This document shows, one piece after another, positions 1 to 9,494 of a DNA stretch of 52,779 bases. The DNA is from Chloroflexota bacterium (GTDB lineage Bacteria; Chloroflexota; Anaerolineae; B4-G1), in the NCBI GenBank assembly GCA_024232355.1, contig JAAEPW010000200.1, positions 1 through 52,779 on the forward strand. Direction: 5' to 3'. The position numbers were made by a program, and so were the translations under genes. Every line of letters starts with the position of its first letter. The first letter of the stretch is position 1. The notes beneath the pieces were generated by a model. That model ran no database searches. It was not told the DNA's origin and saw nothing but the letters and a program-made list of their open reading frames with translations.

Positions 1-71
1 AAAAAGGGGCTTGTAGCCGAGGTTTCCATACCTCGCAGGGCCTTACGCGCTATGGAAAGCGCGGCTACATC
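1..71 (+). repeat. Dispersed palindromic repeat, copy 1
   Basis: The segment opens with GGGGCTTGTAGCCGAGG and closes with GCGCGGCTACATC, so its ends are roughly inverted (TGTAGCCG against CGGCTACA). The same left end recurs identically at 40950-40971, and a diverged inverted copy lies at 36725-36800. It may extend leftwards out of the window. No coding capacity is evident in 1-161. Confidence 0.6.
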
Positions 72-161
72 GTAATCCCATTCAACTGAACCAGTGCCAT
101 TTGGCAGAACAGCGAAAATAACTGCCTACCCTTGACCAAACTCTCTACCAAGGAAATTAGT

Positions 162-3100
162 ATGGTTGAAGACAAAGAAATCAAACTGCAACTTGAAGAC
201 ATGTTTTCCGATTTGGAAGACCCCGTAATGGCCAATGAAGATGTGCTCGTATCTCTACAAGGCCTAATAGAAAACGTCTCCGAACGCAAACAGACTCAGA
301 AACAACGAATGGTCTTTCGCGCTCTGGTAGAGAATACTCCCGATGCTATTTTTGTCAGCGATCTGGAAGGCCGCCAAACCTATAGCAACCGCGCTTGCTA
401 CGATATTTTTGGCTATAACTATGAACTTGGGGAAATGAATGGCCTGTCATTAGCCAACCTCTGGTCTGAAGAGGACGTTTCTATTCTTGTCACCCAAGTG
501 TTCCCCCAGATCAATACCGGTGGTTGGAGTGGCAAAGTACGGCAGAAACGTAGAAACAACTCTTTTTTTGATGCCCACTTGACGGTCTTTCCCGTGGCGG
601 ACAAGACCGGTCAACCAATCAGCATAGCTACCATCATTCGTGACATCTCTGAACGCGCCGATTTGGAACAAGAGCGCGATGCCATACGCGAGCACTATGT
701 GTCTCGAACGCAATTGGTCACCAGACTGGCTCAAGAGATTGCGGATGCTCCAACACTGAATGAGCTTTTCCGCCGTCTTGTTACGCGCGTCAAGGAGCAC
801 TTTGGCCACTATCACGTCCAGCTTTACCGCCACAATTCCGGGGCAGATGTCCTGACGCTCGTCGAAAGCTATGCCCAGGTCAGTGGAGAGCCAGAATTAG
901 CTCGCCACAAGTTACCTTGCAGTACAGGCATTGTCGGTGCAACAGTGACAACCAGAAAATCCGTTCTGGTCCCCAATGTGTCGCACGATCCTCGCTGGTG
1001 GGCTCACCCTGACTTTCCAAACACCAAAGGCGAATTGGCCGTGCCCATCCAGGCACGCGCCCAAGAACTGTACGTACTCGACGTGTTGAGTGATACGGCT
1101 GGCGCTCTCACTCATGACGACGAGATGATGCTCCTGGACCTGTGCAGCCGCATCGCCAGCGCCATAGACAACATCCGATTGATCGAAGAAGCCAATGTCC
1201 TGCGCCAGTTCTCGCAAGCTTCCGAAGGCATTAGTTGGATTACGCTGGAAGGCAACATCATCATCTATATGAATTCGACGCTCTCCAACATGTTGGGAGA
1301 AGTCCGACCAGAGGCCACCTTTGGCAAACCGATTACTTCCTATTACCCTAAAAACTTGCAAGAACGCGTACAGAATGAAATCTTGCCTGCCGTCGCACGA
1401 CAAGGTCGATGGGTCGGCGAGTTGGATTTCCTCTCAACTCGTGGACAGGTCATTCCCACTATTCAGAGTATGTTTCTCGTCCGTGATGAGAATGGAACCC
1501 CGCTCTATTTAGCCAACGTGGCAACCGATATCACGCAGCAAAAGCAGGTCGAATCCCTCCTGGATAAGCGTGCCCGGCAGATCGGCTGCCTGAACGATAT
1601 TGGCCGCAAGATAGAACAGACCCCCCAAGTATCCGAGTTTCTGTCGTGGGTCGCCCAGCGCATCTCTCAGGCTGTCCAGTACCAGGAAATAAGCGTGGCC
1701 GCTATCGAGTTCGACGGGCAGGTTTATGGTGATATCGAAGCACTGAACCTGCCATACCAGCTCGTAGAGAGCTTGTATATTGACGGTGAGCAAATGGGCC
1801 TGGCGGCCATCGCGTATACTCAAAAGCGTGAATTTACTGGCGAGGAGAAATCACTGCTGGGTGATGTCGTCAGGCAAACAAGCGGTTATATTGAGAGCCG
1901 CCGCATATTCGAACAAGCCCAGGCCGTGCTGGATGACGTAAAGGCCACCCACCAAATATTCATGCCCGAACGCTGGGGAGAACTGGTACCCGACCAAGCA
2001 CCTCCTGACGAACGTCCCCAACAAGAGATTGTGGCACCCAGTGAGGATGAACCACAAACTCACCAACAGAGCAGTCCGATAGGCGCAACGTTGCGAAAGA
2101 CGTGGAGACGTGTGTCTACAGGACTGTTTGTAGTGGGAGTGGTATTCTTGTTGGGAATACTGCTCACATGGACGATCAAATATCAAATGCGCGCAGAGCG
2201 CTCAACATCGGTAGCATTCGCGCAACCATTTCTCAGCTCTCCTACACCAGAGGGGGTTGCCATTGCCAGCCCTTCTCCAACGACGGATGCGGACTTGTCT
2301 GACCCAAAGGCAACCCCCAGCCCTGCCTCCCAACTGGCTGAGGCACCTTTACCTGCCGCTACTCTAACATCAACGCCTAGCCCAATGCCGACACCCTCTC
2401 CCTCACCCATTTCACTCATCGTTCCATCTCCCTTTCCTACCTTTGAGCCGGGCACTCAACCCGAATACTCTAATTCGCTTCCCGTGCCCACCCCCGTTCA
2501 GCCCGTACCGGTGGCTTCCGACGCCATCAACATTGTCGTTATGGGCAGCGATCAACGACCCGACTGGTCAGAATGGCACACGGACGTTGTACAGGTCGTC
2601 TCCATCCAGCGTGATGGGGGAGCGGTATCCGTCATTTCTATCCCACGCGACTTGTATCTCTATATCCCGGGCCTTTGGATGAGCCGCATCAATTTCGCCG
2701 ACTATTACGGAGATGCCTACCAGTACGAAGGTGGCGGACCGGCGCTGATTCGAGACACCCTGCTCTACAACCTGGGCATCCGGGTAGATTATTTTGTCCG
2801 CACCAATTTTGACGGCCTAATTGAAATCGTAGACACAGTAGGTGGAGTAGAAATCCCCGTCCACTGTGACCTCAGCGATTACTGGCCCTACTCTGACGAG
2901 AACGGTGTCTATCCTATCCTGTCTATGGAACCGGGATTGTACCATATGGACGGTGAGACCGCTCTCTGGTATGCGCGTTCTCGAAAAACCACCAGTGTCT
3001 TTTCTCGCGAACGCCGCCAACAGCAAGTGCTTCAAGCACTCTGGCACAAGGCCCAGGATACGGGAATGCTCATACAGGTTCCGGCTCTGTGGAGCCAGGG

Positions 3101-3623
3101 ACACGACATGATCGAGACAGACCTAACATTCACCGATATTATCGATCTGGCCCGGATAGCCCTCGCGCTAAAAGATCAGAACGTACGCTTTTACAATATT
3201 GGGCCAAATGAGGTAACCCCCTGGACAACCCCGTATGGCGGTGCCGTCTTTCTTCCTCGTTGGGAAGAGATTCAGCCGCTCGTGGCAGAGGCAATGGCCC
3301 CGGTCCCCGAAGCTCGTATGAGCCGAACCTATATGCCGGTCGAGGTATGGAATGGCACACCAGACAAGGGATGGGATCATCTGGCAGCGGATCGATTGTA
3401 TCGTGCTGGATTCCCCGCCGTGATCGGCGAGTCGGACCAGCACGACTATTCGAAAACCCAGTTGATCATCTTTAGTGAGCTCGTCAAGGGTAGTGGAGCG
3501 GGATATTTGCAGCAGATGTTTGGTATCTCGGATGAGCAGATGATCTACCGGCCAGAAGGGTCTACCGAGTTTGGTTTTCGCTTGATTCTGGGCGATGATT
3601 ATCAGGCTTGTCCCGAACTGTAG
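162..3623 (+). CDS. PAS/GAF sensor fused to LCP (LytR-CpsA-Psr) domain
   Basis: This 1153-aa protein has two halves. The cytoplasmic half reads as PAS (about 50-160), GAF (195-340), PAS (345-460) and a shortened GAF (480-580). A single hydrophobic helix (about 653-675) leads to a Pro/Thr/Ser-rich spacer (685-785). Outside lies an LCP domain (about 788-1000) with MGSDQRPDWSEWHTD, SIPRDLYLYIPG and ARSRKTTSVFSRERRQQQ, followed by a LytR_C-like domain (about 1055-1150, VEVWNGT). LCP enzymes transfer lipid-linked glycopolymers to the cell envelope. No kinase, cyclase or EAL/GGDEF output is present, so the LCP half is the only apparent effector. In the last LCP motif the usual SDF reads SVF, a possible loss of a conserved Asp. 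ATG at 162 is preferred over TTG at 132 because AAGGA lies 7 nt upstream. Domain calls are confident; inside-out signalling is inference. Confidence 0.85.
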   Translation: MVEDKEIKLQLEDMFSDLEDPVMANEDVLVSLQGLIENVSERKQTQKQRMVFRALVENTPDAIFVSDLEGRQTYSNRACYDIFGYNYELGEMNGLSLANLWSEEDVSILVTQVFPQINTGGWSGKVRQKRRNNSFFDAHLTVFPVADKTGQPISIATIIRDISERADLEQERDAIREHYVSRTQLVTRLAQEIADAPTLNELFRRLVTRVKEHFGHYHVQLYRHNSGADVLTLVESYAQVSGEPELARHKLPCSTGIVGATVTTRKSVLVPNVSHDPRWWAHPDFPNTKGELAVPIQARAQELYVLDVLSDTAGALTHDDEMMLLDLCSRIASAIDNIRLIEEANVLRQFSQASEGISWITLEGNIIIYMNSTLSNMLGEVRPEATFGKPITSYYPKNLQERVQNEILPAVARQGRWVGELDFLSTRGQVIPTIQSMFLVRDENGTPLYLANVATDITQQKQVESLLDKRARQIGCLNDIGRKIEQTPQVSEFLSWVAQRISQAVQYQEISVAAIEFDGQVYGDIEALNLPYQLVESLYIDGEQMGLAAIAYTQKREFTGEEKSLLGDVVRQTSGYIESRRIFEQAQAVLDDVKATHQIFMPERWGELVPDQAPPDERPQQEIVAPSEDEPQTHQQSSPIGATLRKTWRRVSTGLFVVGVVFLLGILLTWTIKYQMRAERSTSVAFAQPFLSSPTPEGVAIASPSPTTDADLSDPKATPSPASQLAEAPLPAATLTSTPSPMPTPSPSPISLIVPSPFPTFEPGTQPEYSNSLPVPTPVQPVPVASDAINIVVMGSDQRPDWSEWHTDVVQVVSIQRDGGAVSVISIPRDLYLYIPGLWMSRINFADYYGDAYQYEGGGPALIRDTLLYNLGIRVDYFVRTNFDGLIEIVDTVGGVEIPVHCDLSDYWPYSDENGVYPILSMEPGLYHMDGETALWYARSRKTTSVFSRERRQQQVLQALWHKAQDTGMLIQVPALWSQGHDMIETDLTFTDIIDLARIALALKDQNVRFYNIGPNEVTPWTTPYGGAVFLPRWEEIQPLVAEAMAPVPEARMSRTYMPVEVWNGTPDKGWDHLAADRLYRAGFPAVIGESDQHDYSKTQLIIFSELVKGSGAGYLQQMFGISDEQMIYRPEGSTEFGFRLILGDDYQACPEL

Positions 3624-3638
3624 CATCTTTTCTTTCCG

Positions 3639-3670
3639 GGTCAGCTCGCATCACCTGTCGCGAGCTGACC
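3639..3670 (+). terminator. Hairpin after the LCP fusion gene
   Basis: Perfect 11-bp inverted repeat GGTCAGCTCGC / GCGAGCTGACC with a 10-nt loop, 15 nt after the stop codon. No clear T-run follows, so termination strength is uncertain. Confidence 0.6.
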
Positions 3671-3706
3671 TCCCCCCAAATTGAAACGTTTTCCCTCAAT
3701 TGTTAG

Positions 3707-3735
3707 TAGACAACAGCCCTGACTTGGGCTATAAT
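3707..3735 (+). promoter_or_regulatory. Predicted sigma-70 promoter of the hisS operon
   Basis: TAGACA (3707-3712), 17-nt spacer, TATAAT (3730-3735), about 40 nt before the hisS start. One mismatch to consensus in total. Confidence 0.7.
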
Positions 3736-3777
3736 AGCCCCCATCTGTGACACGTCCGAAACAGGAGGAAATACCTT

Positions 3778-5040
3778 ATGGCCCGTTATCAACGCCCGAC
3801 AGGCACTCTCGACACGCTGCCAGAGGATCAAAATTATTGGTACCACGTGCGCACCAGGGCGCGTCATTTGGCGGAACTGGGTGGCTTTGAACGAATCGAC
3901 GTGCCCATATTCGAAGCAACCGAACTTTTTGCCCGCGGAGTTGGAGAGGGCACCGACATTGTAGACAAAGAAATGTATTCCTTTACCGATAAAGGAGCGC
4001 ACAAAATCACACTGCGGCCCGAGTTCACCGCTGGCCTGGTACGAGCGTACATCGAAAATGGGATGCGCGTGCACTCTCAGCCGGTCAAGCTATACACCTT
4101 TGGTCCCATCTTTCGCTACGAACGTCCCCAAGCTGGCCGGTATCGCCAACACACCCAATTCGACGTCGAGATTTTGGGAGAGCAAGACCCAGTCGCCGAT
4201 CTTGAGGTTATGCTATTGGCCTGGGACCTGTACGCCGACCTGGGTTTCCGCGACCTGGGTTTTCAGTTAAACTCGACCGGTTGCCCGCAATGCAAGCCGG
4301 GATACATAACTGTACTGAAGGAATATTATACCGGTCACCGTGACGAGATTTGTGAGGACTGTGTCCGTCGCCTGGAGCGCAGCCCGCTGCGCATGCTTGA
4401 TTGCAAGTCCAATCAATGCCAGCCAATCATCGCCGATGCCCCACACATTATCGATCATCTGTGTACCGAGTGCGACGAACACTTTGCCACGCTGCGCGAG
4501 TATCTGGATCTTCTGGACCGGCACTATACCATCAACCATCGCCTGGTGCGTGGACTGGACTATTACACCAAGACAGTATTCGAGGTCTGGGCGGCCGGAA
4601 TCGGTGCCCAGGCGGCTGTCTGTGGGGGCGGTCGTTACGACGGACTGGCCAAGCTACTGGGAGGCCCACCAACGCCAGGAGTTGGGTTTGGCTCTGGGCT
4701 GGAACGAATCATCCTGGTGATGAAGCAACTAGGTGTCGAGGTGCCCGCTTTGCCCACACCGACCGTCTATCTGGCCCACCTGGGACCGCAAGCAAAACGG
4801 GAAGCGTTGCGGCTGGTATACGAACTGCGCGGGAAGGATGTAGGCGCGTGGGTTGCATTTGGAAAACGAGGGCTCAAGAGCCAACTCCGCGAGGCTGGCA
4901 AGCGCGCTGCTCGCTTTGCCGTTATTCTAGGAGAAGAAGAATTAGCCGCTGGGACGGCAATGGTGCGGGATATGCAAGCTGGAGACCAGACAAGCGTAGA
5001 ATTATCTGGTCTGGTGACCTGGTTGAAAGCGCGGTTGTAG
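3778..5040 (+). CDS. hisS: Histidyl-tRNA synthetase
   Basis: Class II aminoacyl-tRNA synthetase that charges tRNA-His in the cytoplasm. The 420-aa length is normal. Motif 1 is around residues 35-60, motif 2 reads FGPIFRYERPQAGRYRQ, the histidine-specific motif is LVRGLDYYTKT, and motif 3 is GVGFGSGLERI. The family's insertion domain is present with paired cysteines (CPQC, CEDC, CTEC), and the C-terminal ~95 residues form the anticodon-binding domain. ATG has GGAGG 10 nt upstream. It is the first gene of an apparent operon (hisS, nadK, zinc-finger protein, recN, acyltransferase, sbcC) behind a near-consensus promoter. Confidence 0.97.
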   Translation: MARYQRPTGTLDTLPEDQNYWYHVRTRARHLAELGGFERIDVPIFEATELFARGVGEGTDIVDKEMYSFTDKGAHKITLRPEFTAGLVRAYIENGMRVHSQPVKLYTFGPIFRYERPQAGRYRQHTQFDVEILGEQDPVADLEVMLLAWDLYADLGFRDLGFQLNSTGCPQCKPGYITVLKEYYTGHRDEICEDCVRRLERSPLRMLDCKSNQCQPIIADAPHIIDHLCTECDEHFATLREYLDLLDRHYTINHRLVRGLDYYTKTVFEVWAAGIGAQAAVCGGGRYDGLAKLLGGPPTPGVGFGSGLERIILVMKQLGVEVPALPTPTVYLAHLGPQAKREALRLVYELRGKDVGAWVAFGKRGLKSQLREAGKRAARFAVILGEEELAAGTAMVRDMQAGDQTSVELSGLVTWLKARL

Positions 5041-5081
5041 CGCCCAGGAACAGGGACATCCCACAATTTCTTTAAGAACGA

Positions 5082-5945
5082 ATGAACGTGAAAACAGTCG
5101 GTATCCTCTACAATCCTCATGTTCCGCACGCTCTCTCCTTGGCAGAAGAAATGACTGCCTGGATAGAACGGCGAGAGGGGCAAGCGCAGATATGTACGCC
5201 AGCCGATGCCCCCGACGAGCTCTACTGGCAAGAAACCAACCTGTTGGTGACACTGGGTGGCGATGGTTCGATCCTGCGGGCGGCACGAGCGGCAGCCCCT
5301 TACGGCACGCCAATCTTGGGAGTCAACCTGGGGCGAGTGGGATTCCTCACCGAGGCCCGGCCAAGGACATGGCGTGACGTCTTGGCCCGAGTGCTGGTCG
5401 GCGATTATTGGATTGAGGAACGTATGATGCTGCAAGTAATAGCCCGGCAGGGTGGCGAGGTGACGGCACAAGCCGAAGCACTGAACGATGTCGTAGTGGG
5501 ACGAGGGGCGCGAGCCCAGGTAGTGCATTTGCACACCGAGGTTGATGGTGGATACCTGGCCACGTACGTCGCCGACGGTCTCATCGTGGCAACGCCAACG
5601 GGGAGCACCGCTTATGCGCTGGCAGCCGGAGGGCCAATACTGCCACCGCAATTGCGCAACATACTCTTGGTGCCGGTGTCACCACACCTGAGCATGGAAC
5701 GCCCCATCGTTCTGTCTGAAGGAGTCACAGTCCGTATCACGGTCACCGGAGGGCGGCCAGCGGTGTTGACGGTGGATGGCAGAGTGCAAGCAGAACTAGA
5801 GGACGACGACGAGGTAACGGTAGAGGCCAGCCCACACGCAGCTCGTTTTGCGCGGGTGCAAGAACAAACATATTTTTACAAGACGTTGGTGGCACGGCTG
5901 CTGCCAAGAAACCAAGCATCGATCGTCGACTCGAATTTGGAGTAA
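5082..5945 (+). CDS. nadK: NAD kinase
   Basis: Phosphorylates NAD+ to NADP+ using ATP or polyphosphate in the cytoplasm. The 287-aa protein has the diagnostic LVTLGGDGSILRAAR (GGDG, about residues 56-70), ILGVNLGRVGFLTE, the NDVVVGRG motif, and DGLIVATPTGSTAYALAAGGP with the family's TPTGSTAY signature. It starts 41 nt after hisS and is followed after 5 nt by the zinc-finger membrane gene. nadK next to recN is a common bacterial arrangement, consistent with the recN call two genes downstream. The ribosome binding site is weak (AAGAA), so the start is the least certain element. Confidence 0.95.
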   Translation: MNVKTVGILYNPHVPHALSLAEEMTAWIERREGQAQICTPADAPDELYWQETNLLVTLGGDGSILRAARAAAPYGTPILGVNLGRVGFLTEARPRTWRDVLARVLVGDYWIEERMMLQVIARQGGEVTAQAEALNDVVVGRGARAQVVHLHTEVDGGYLATYVADGLIVATPTGSTAYALAAGGPILPPQLRNILLVPVSPHLSMERPIVLSEGVTVRITVTGGRPAVLTVDGRVQAELEDDDEVTVEASPHAARFARVQEQTYFYKTLVARLLPRNQASIVDSNLE

Positions 5946-5950
5946 AGAAT

Positions 5951-6481
5951 ATGAGCGAACCGTTGTACTGTGTCAATCATTCCACAACAGAGACCTACTT
6001 GCGCTGCAACAGGTGCGGGCAGCCAATCTGCCCCAAGTGTGCGGTACAGACACCGGTCGGCTACCGCTGTCGGGATTGCATCAACGTCCAACAAAAGGTC
6101 TTTTACGCCGATTTTCGTCCTGCCGATTACGTGATCGCTGCTATAGTCACGTTGCCCTTGGCATTGATAGCAGGCTGGATTTTGCCGCGCCTGGGTTGGT
6201 ATACGATCATTTTAGGCCCCATAACTGGCGGGGGCATCGCCGAGGTAGCACGATGGGCCATCCGAAGACGGCGAGGACGGCACACGTGGATAGTGGTGTG
6301 TGCGTGCATCGTCGTGGGAGCACTGCCTCAGTTGCTACTGTCGCTTTTGTTTATCGTCGGATCTCCCGAGATGATAGTGAGCGCTTTCGGTAGCATACTG
6401 AGGCTGTTGTGGTTTGGTGTCTATTTGGTAACAGCGGCGGGGGCAGCCTATGCCAGACTGCGCCCTGGACGGCGTATGTAG
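5951..6481 (+). CDS. B-box-like zinc-finger membrane protein
   Basis: A 176-aa protein of unknown function. Residues 7-45 carry a compact Cys/His cluster (CVNH, CNRCGQPICPKC, CRDC) that resembles B-box-type zinc-binding modules found at the N-terminus of some bacterial membrane proteins. About four hydrophobic segments follow (roughly 58-77, 80-97, 117-138 and 145-165), with a basic RRRRGR stretch between the second and third. It sits between nadK and recN with 5 nt and 12 nt gaps, so co-transcription is likely, but nothing ties it to NADP synthesis or repair. The stop codon overlaps the first base of the recN ribosome binding site. Confidence 0.8.
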   Translation: MSEPLYCVNHSTTETYLRCNRCGQPICPKCAVQTPVGYRCRDCINVQQKVFYADFRPADYVIAAIVTLPLALIAGWILPRLGWYTIILGPITGGGIAEVARWAIRRRRGRHTWIVVCACIVVGALPQLLLSLLFIVGSPEMIVSAFGSILRLLWFGVYLVTAAGAAYARLRPGRRM

Positions 6482-6493
6482 GAGGTAGACGTC

Positions 6494-8320
6494 GTGCTGA
6501 CTGAACTGCATATCCGTGATTTTGCGATTATTGATGAATTACAGTTGACCTTTAGCCCTGGCTTTCTGGCACTCACCGGCGAGACCGGCGCGGGCAAGTC
6601 CATCATGGTGGACGCGATGGAACTGGTGCTGGGCGGGCGGGCGGACAGCACCATCGTGCGCGCTGGAACCGATCGAGCCATCGTCGAGGCGACCTTTCAG
6701 TTGAGCCCCGAGCGACGAGCGGCAGTCGATGCTATGCTGGAACGGGAAGAGTTAGAGGGAGACGATCCTGACCTGTTGCTCCTGGGGCGCGAGGTACGAC
6801 CCAACGGGCGCAGCGTCTCTCGCGTCAATGGGCGAGCGGTCACATTGGCGCTCTTGCGCGAGATAGCCGAGGGGCTGGTAGACATCCACGGCCAGAGCGA
6901 GCATCTCTCGCTGCTGCGGATGCGCGAGCACGTCAATCTGCTGGATCGGTACGCCGAGCTGTGGTCGCCGCGGACGCAGGTGGCAGACCTGGTGAGACAG
7001 ATTCGAGCGGTGCGGCAGGAACTGGATGACCTGTTACGCAGCGAGCAGGAATTGGCACACCGGGCCGACTTGTTGCAATTCCAGATCGGCGAGATAGAGA
7101 CAGCAGCCCTTCAACCTGATGAAGATCAAGAGTTGCTGGACGAGCGATTGCGATTGACCAACGCCGAGCAATTGGCCGAACTGGTCGGCGAAGCTCTCTA
7201 TGCAATCGAGGAGGGAGAAGAAGGTACCCCTGCAGCCCTGGATTTTCTGGGCACCGCATTGCGCGCTCTCGAAGGGTTGGCCCGTGTTGACCCGACGACG
7301 GAACCCCAAGTACAAGCTGCCGAAAACATCAACTATCAAGTAGAGGAACTGGTCAGAAACCTGCGCGACTATCAAGAGCAGATCGAGCACAACCCCCGAC
7401 GCTTGCAAGAGGTAGAAGAGCGGCTGGCATTGATCCGCCAATTGCAACGCAAGTATGGTTCGACGATCCCCGATGTGCTGATCTATGCCGAGAAAGCGGC
7501 ACAAGAATTGGATACCATCACCCACAGCGAGGAGCGCATCACCGAGTTGCAGGGAGAGGAAAAGGACCTGCTCGTAGAGTTCGGCAAGCTGGCGGTAGAA
7601 CTCTCTCGAAAACGACGCGCGGCGGCGCAACAGTTGGCGGCAGGCATCGAAAGAGAATTAGAGGACCTGCGGATGGAGGGCGCACAGTTTGGGGTCGATT
7701 TCCAGTGGAAAGATGCCCCAGACGGCGTATTGGTGGAGACGATACCGAGTCCATCGAGTGACGAGCTGGCGGAAAGATGCGTCGCTTTCGACACCACCGG
7801 GATTGACCGCGTCGAGTTTCTCATCTCTCCCAACCCCGGCGAACCGCTCAAGCCGCTGGCCAAGATCGCTTCCGGCGGCGAGACTTCTCGACTGATGTTG
7901 GCGCTCAAGACTGTGCTCTCCAGCGCCGATCAAACGCCGACATTGGTTTTCGACGAGATCGACCAGGGTATCGGCGGGCGCGTGGGCGCGACGGTTGGCG
8001 AAAAATTGTGGAGATTGGCAACAGGAACATCGCCAGGCAATTTGAATCACCAGGTGTTGTGCGTCACGCACCTGCCACAGTTGGCCGGTTTCGGGGATAC
8101 ACATTTTCACGTAGAAAAGCACATAGAGCAGACCGAGTCGGGCGAGCGCACTGTGACACGGGTCCGGCACTTGGAGGACGAGGCGCGGGTAGAAGAACTG
8201 GCCCAAATGCTCGGCGGTAGTGGTAAAGCCGTTCTACGGAATGCGGAAGAAATCTTGAGACAAGTGACCGAACACAAGCAAACAATTACTGGCGGGAGGG
8301 GCTCTGGTCACAGACAATGA
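6494..8320 (+). CDS. recN: DNA repair protein RecN
   Basis: SMC-like ATPase that acts early in double-strand break repair. The 608-aa length is slightly above the usual ~550. The N-terminus has LHIRDFAIIDELQLTF and Walker A GETGAGKS (about 30-37). A long Glu/Gln/Leu-rich coiled coil fills about 155-400, and the C-terminal half has the signature ASGGETSRLMLALK followed by Walker B TLVFDEIDQGIGG and HLPQLAGFGD. The start is GTG with GGAGG 8 nt upstream. The gene overlaps the reading frame of the following acyltransferase. Confidence 0.96.
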   Translation: MLTELHIRDFAIIDELQLTFSPGFLALTGETGAGKSIMVDAMELVLGGRADSTIVRAGTDRAIVEATFQLSPERRAAVDAMLEREELEGDDPDLLLLGREVRPNGRSVSRVNGRAVTLALLREIAEGLVDIHGQSEHLSLLRMREHVNLLDRYAELWSPRTQVADLVRQIRAVRQELDDLLRSEQELAHRADLLQFQIGEIETAALQPDEDQELLDERLRLTNAEQLAELVGEALYAIEEGEEGTPAALDFLGTALRALEGLARVDPTTEPQVQAAENINYQVEELVRNLRDYQEQIEHNPRRLQEVEERLALIRQLQRKYGSTIPDVLIYAEKAAQELDTITHSEERITELQGEEKDLLVEFGKLAVELSRKRRAAAQQLAAGIERELEDLRMEGAQFGVDFQWKDAPDGVLVETIPSPSSDELAERCVAFDTTGIDRVEFLISPNPGEPLKPLAKIASGGETSRLMLALKTVLSSADQTPTLVFDEIDQGIGGRVGATVGEKLWRLATGTSPGNLNHQVLCVTHLPQLAGFGDTHFHVEKHIEQTESGERTVTRVRHLEDEARVEELAQMLGGSGKAVLRNAEEILRQVTEHKQTITGGRGSGHRQ

Positions 8321-9494
8321 GAACCGGCACAAGGTTCAGGCCAAGTACCATCTTTCTTCTCTCACAGGGATTCGTGCTGTTGCCGCAAGCCTTGTCTTTT
8401 TTTATCACTGGTTCTTTTCTTATGCAGCATCGCTACCGTTGATTATCCGAGCACCATTCGAGGTAGGATACGTTGGTGTTCCCATTTTCTTTGCACTGTC
8501 CGGTTTTCTCATCACCATCAGGTATCGTGATGATCTGCGCCAACGACAAATATCTTATCGCACATACCTGACCAAGCGTTTCATACGTATTTATCCCCTT
8601 TATTTTGTCGTGCTCACGGCCTTTGTGATCGCACTGCAAAAACCAGTAGACATGATGCCCAAAAGTGCGCGTGCATTCATCGCTTCCTATACGCTCACCC
8701 AGGCGTTTTTTCCGGATTTACTGCTGATCGGCACATCAGTCGGTTGGACACTGACGCTAGAGGCCATCTTTTACCTCCTAGCACCTGGCCTGATCAAATG
8801 GCTGGACCGTGGCAACACCTGGCTCAATATCGTATTACGCGCCCTCGTCCTGGGCTTGGCTGCCATTGGGTTGGGATTGATCGTGGCCCGATTGCCGCTT
8901 GCCGAATTCGTGTCCAACACGCTCATTGGCGCGCCTGACACGTATATTCTGCACCATAGTATATTCGGCCATTTGCCGAACTTTTTAGTGGGCATGGTGT
9001 GCGGATTATTCTTTTTACGCCGCGACTTGTTTCCGCAATTGACTCGTCGCCCTGGTGCGCTCGTTTGGTCCAGCGTCGTGGGTATGGCAGTATCTATTAT
9101 CATCTTGAACGTTGTCAACAGCGAACTGGGTTCTCCCCTCAATCATACGCTGGTTTTTGGCGTTGCCTTTTTTAGCAGTCTTTTGATCCTGGGCTTGGCC
9201 TGTGATCATACTTGCCCCAAACCGACTTTTATCACGCGTGGTCTAAGCTCGCCAGTGATGGTATACCTCGGAGTCATATCCTACGCACTCTATCTCATAC
9301 AACTAACCGAACCGTGTCAATGGCTCTATTGGATATTGCTGGGTGTAGTATTTGGGATAGAAAATCGGATTGTGCAGGCAATATTATTGTACGTAATAGC
9401 AACAGCCTTGGCAGCAGCATTGTACCATCTGGTTGAACGTCCATTGCATCGATGGTTGAATAAACGGCTTGTCAAAACAAAGAGTCAAGGATGA
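8304..9494 (+). CDS. Acyltransferase family 3 membrane protein
   Basis: A polytopic membrane protein of the acyltransferase-3 (OafA/NodX-like) family, which O-acylates surface polysaccharides or lipids. About ten hydrophobic segments are visible. The first ATG in frame (8439) would remove the first helix and the family's conserved His. Upstream and in the same frame the sequence continues YHLSSLTGIRAVAASLVFFYHW, which is clearly family sequence, and the frame is open back to 8268. There is no ATG, GTG or TTG there, so CTG at 8304 (close behind GGGAGGGG) is proposed and gives 396 aa. An ATG at 8317 overlaps the recN stop as ATGA but is in another frame and meets a stop after about 40 codons. 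Start uncertain; a small sequence error is possible. Confidence 0.8.
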   Translation: MVTDNENRHKVQAKYHLSSLTGIRAVAASLVFFYHWFFSYAASLPLIIRAPFEVGYVGVPIFFALSGFLITIRYRDDLRQRQISYRTYLTKRFIRIYPLYFVVLTAFVIALQKPVDMMPKSARAFIASYTLTQAFFPDLLLIGTSVGWTLTLEAIFYLLAPGLIKWLDRGNTWLNIVLRALVLGLAAIGLGLIVARLPLAEFVSNTLIGAPDTYILHHSIFGHLPNFLVGMVCGLFFLRRDLFPQLTRRPGALVWSSVVGMAVSIIILNVVNSELGSPLNHTLVFGVAFFSSLLILGLACDHTCPKPTFITRGLSSPVMVYLGVISYALYLIQLTEPCQWLYWILLGVVFGIENRIVQAILLYVIATALAAALYHLVERPLHRWLNKRLVKTKSQG

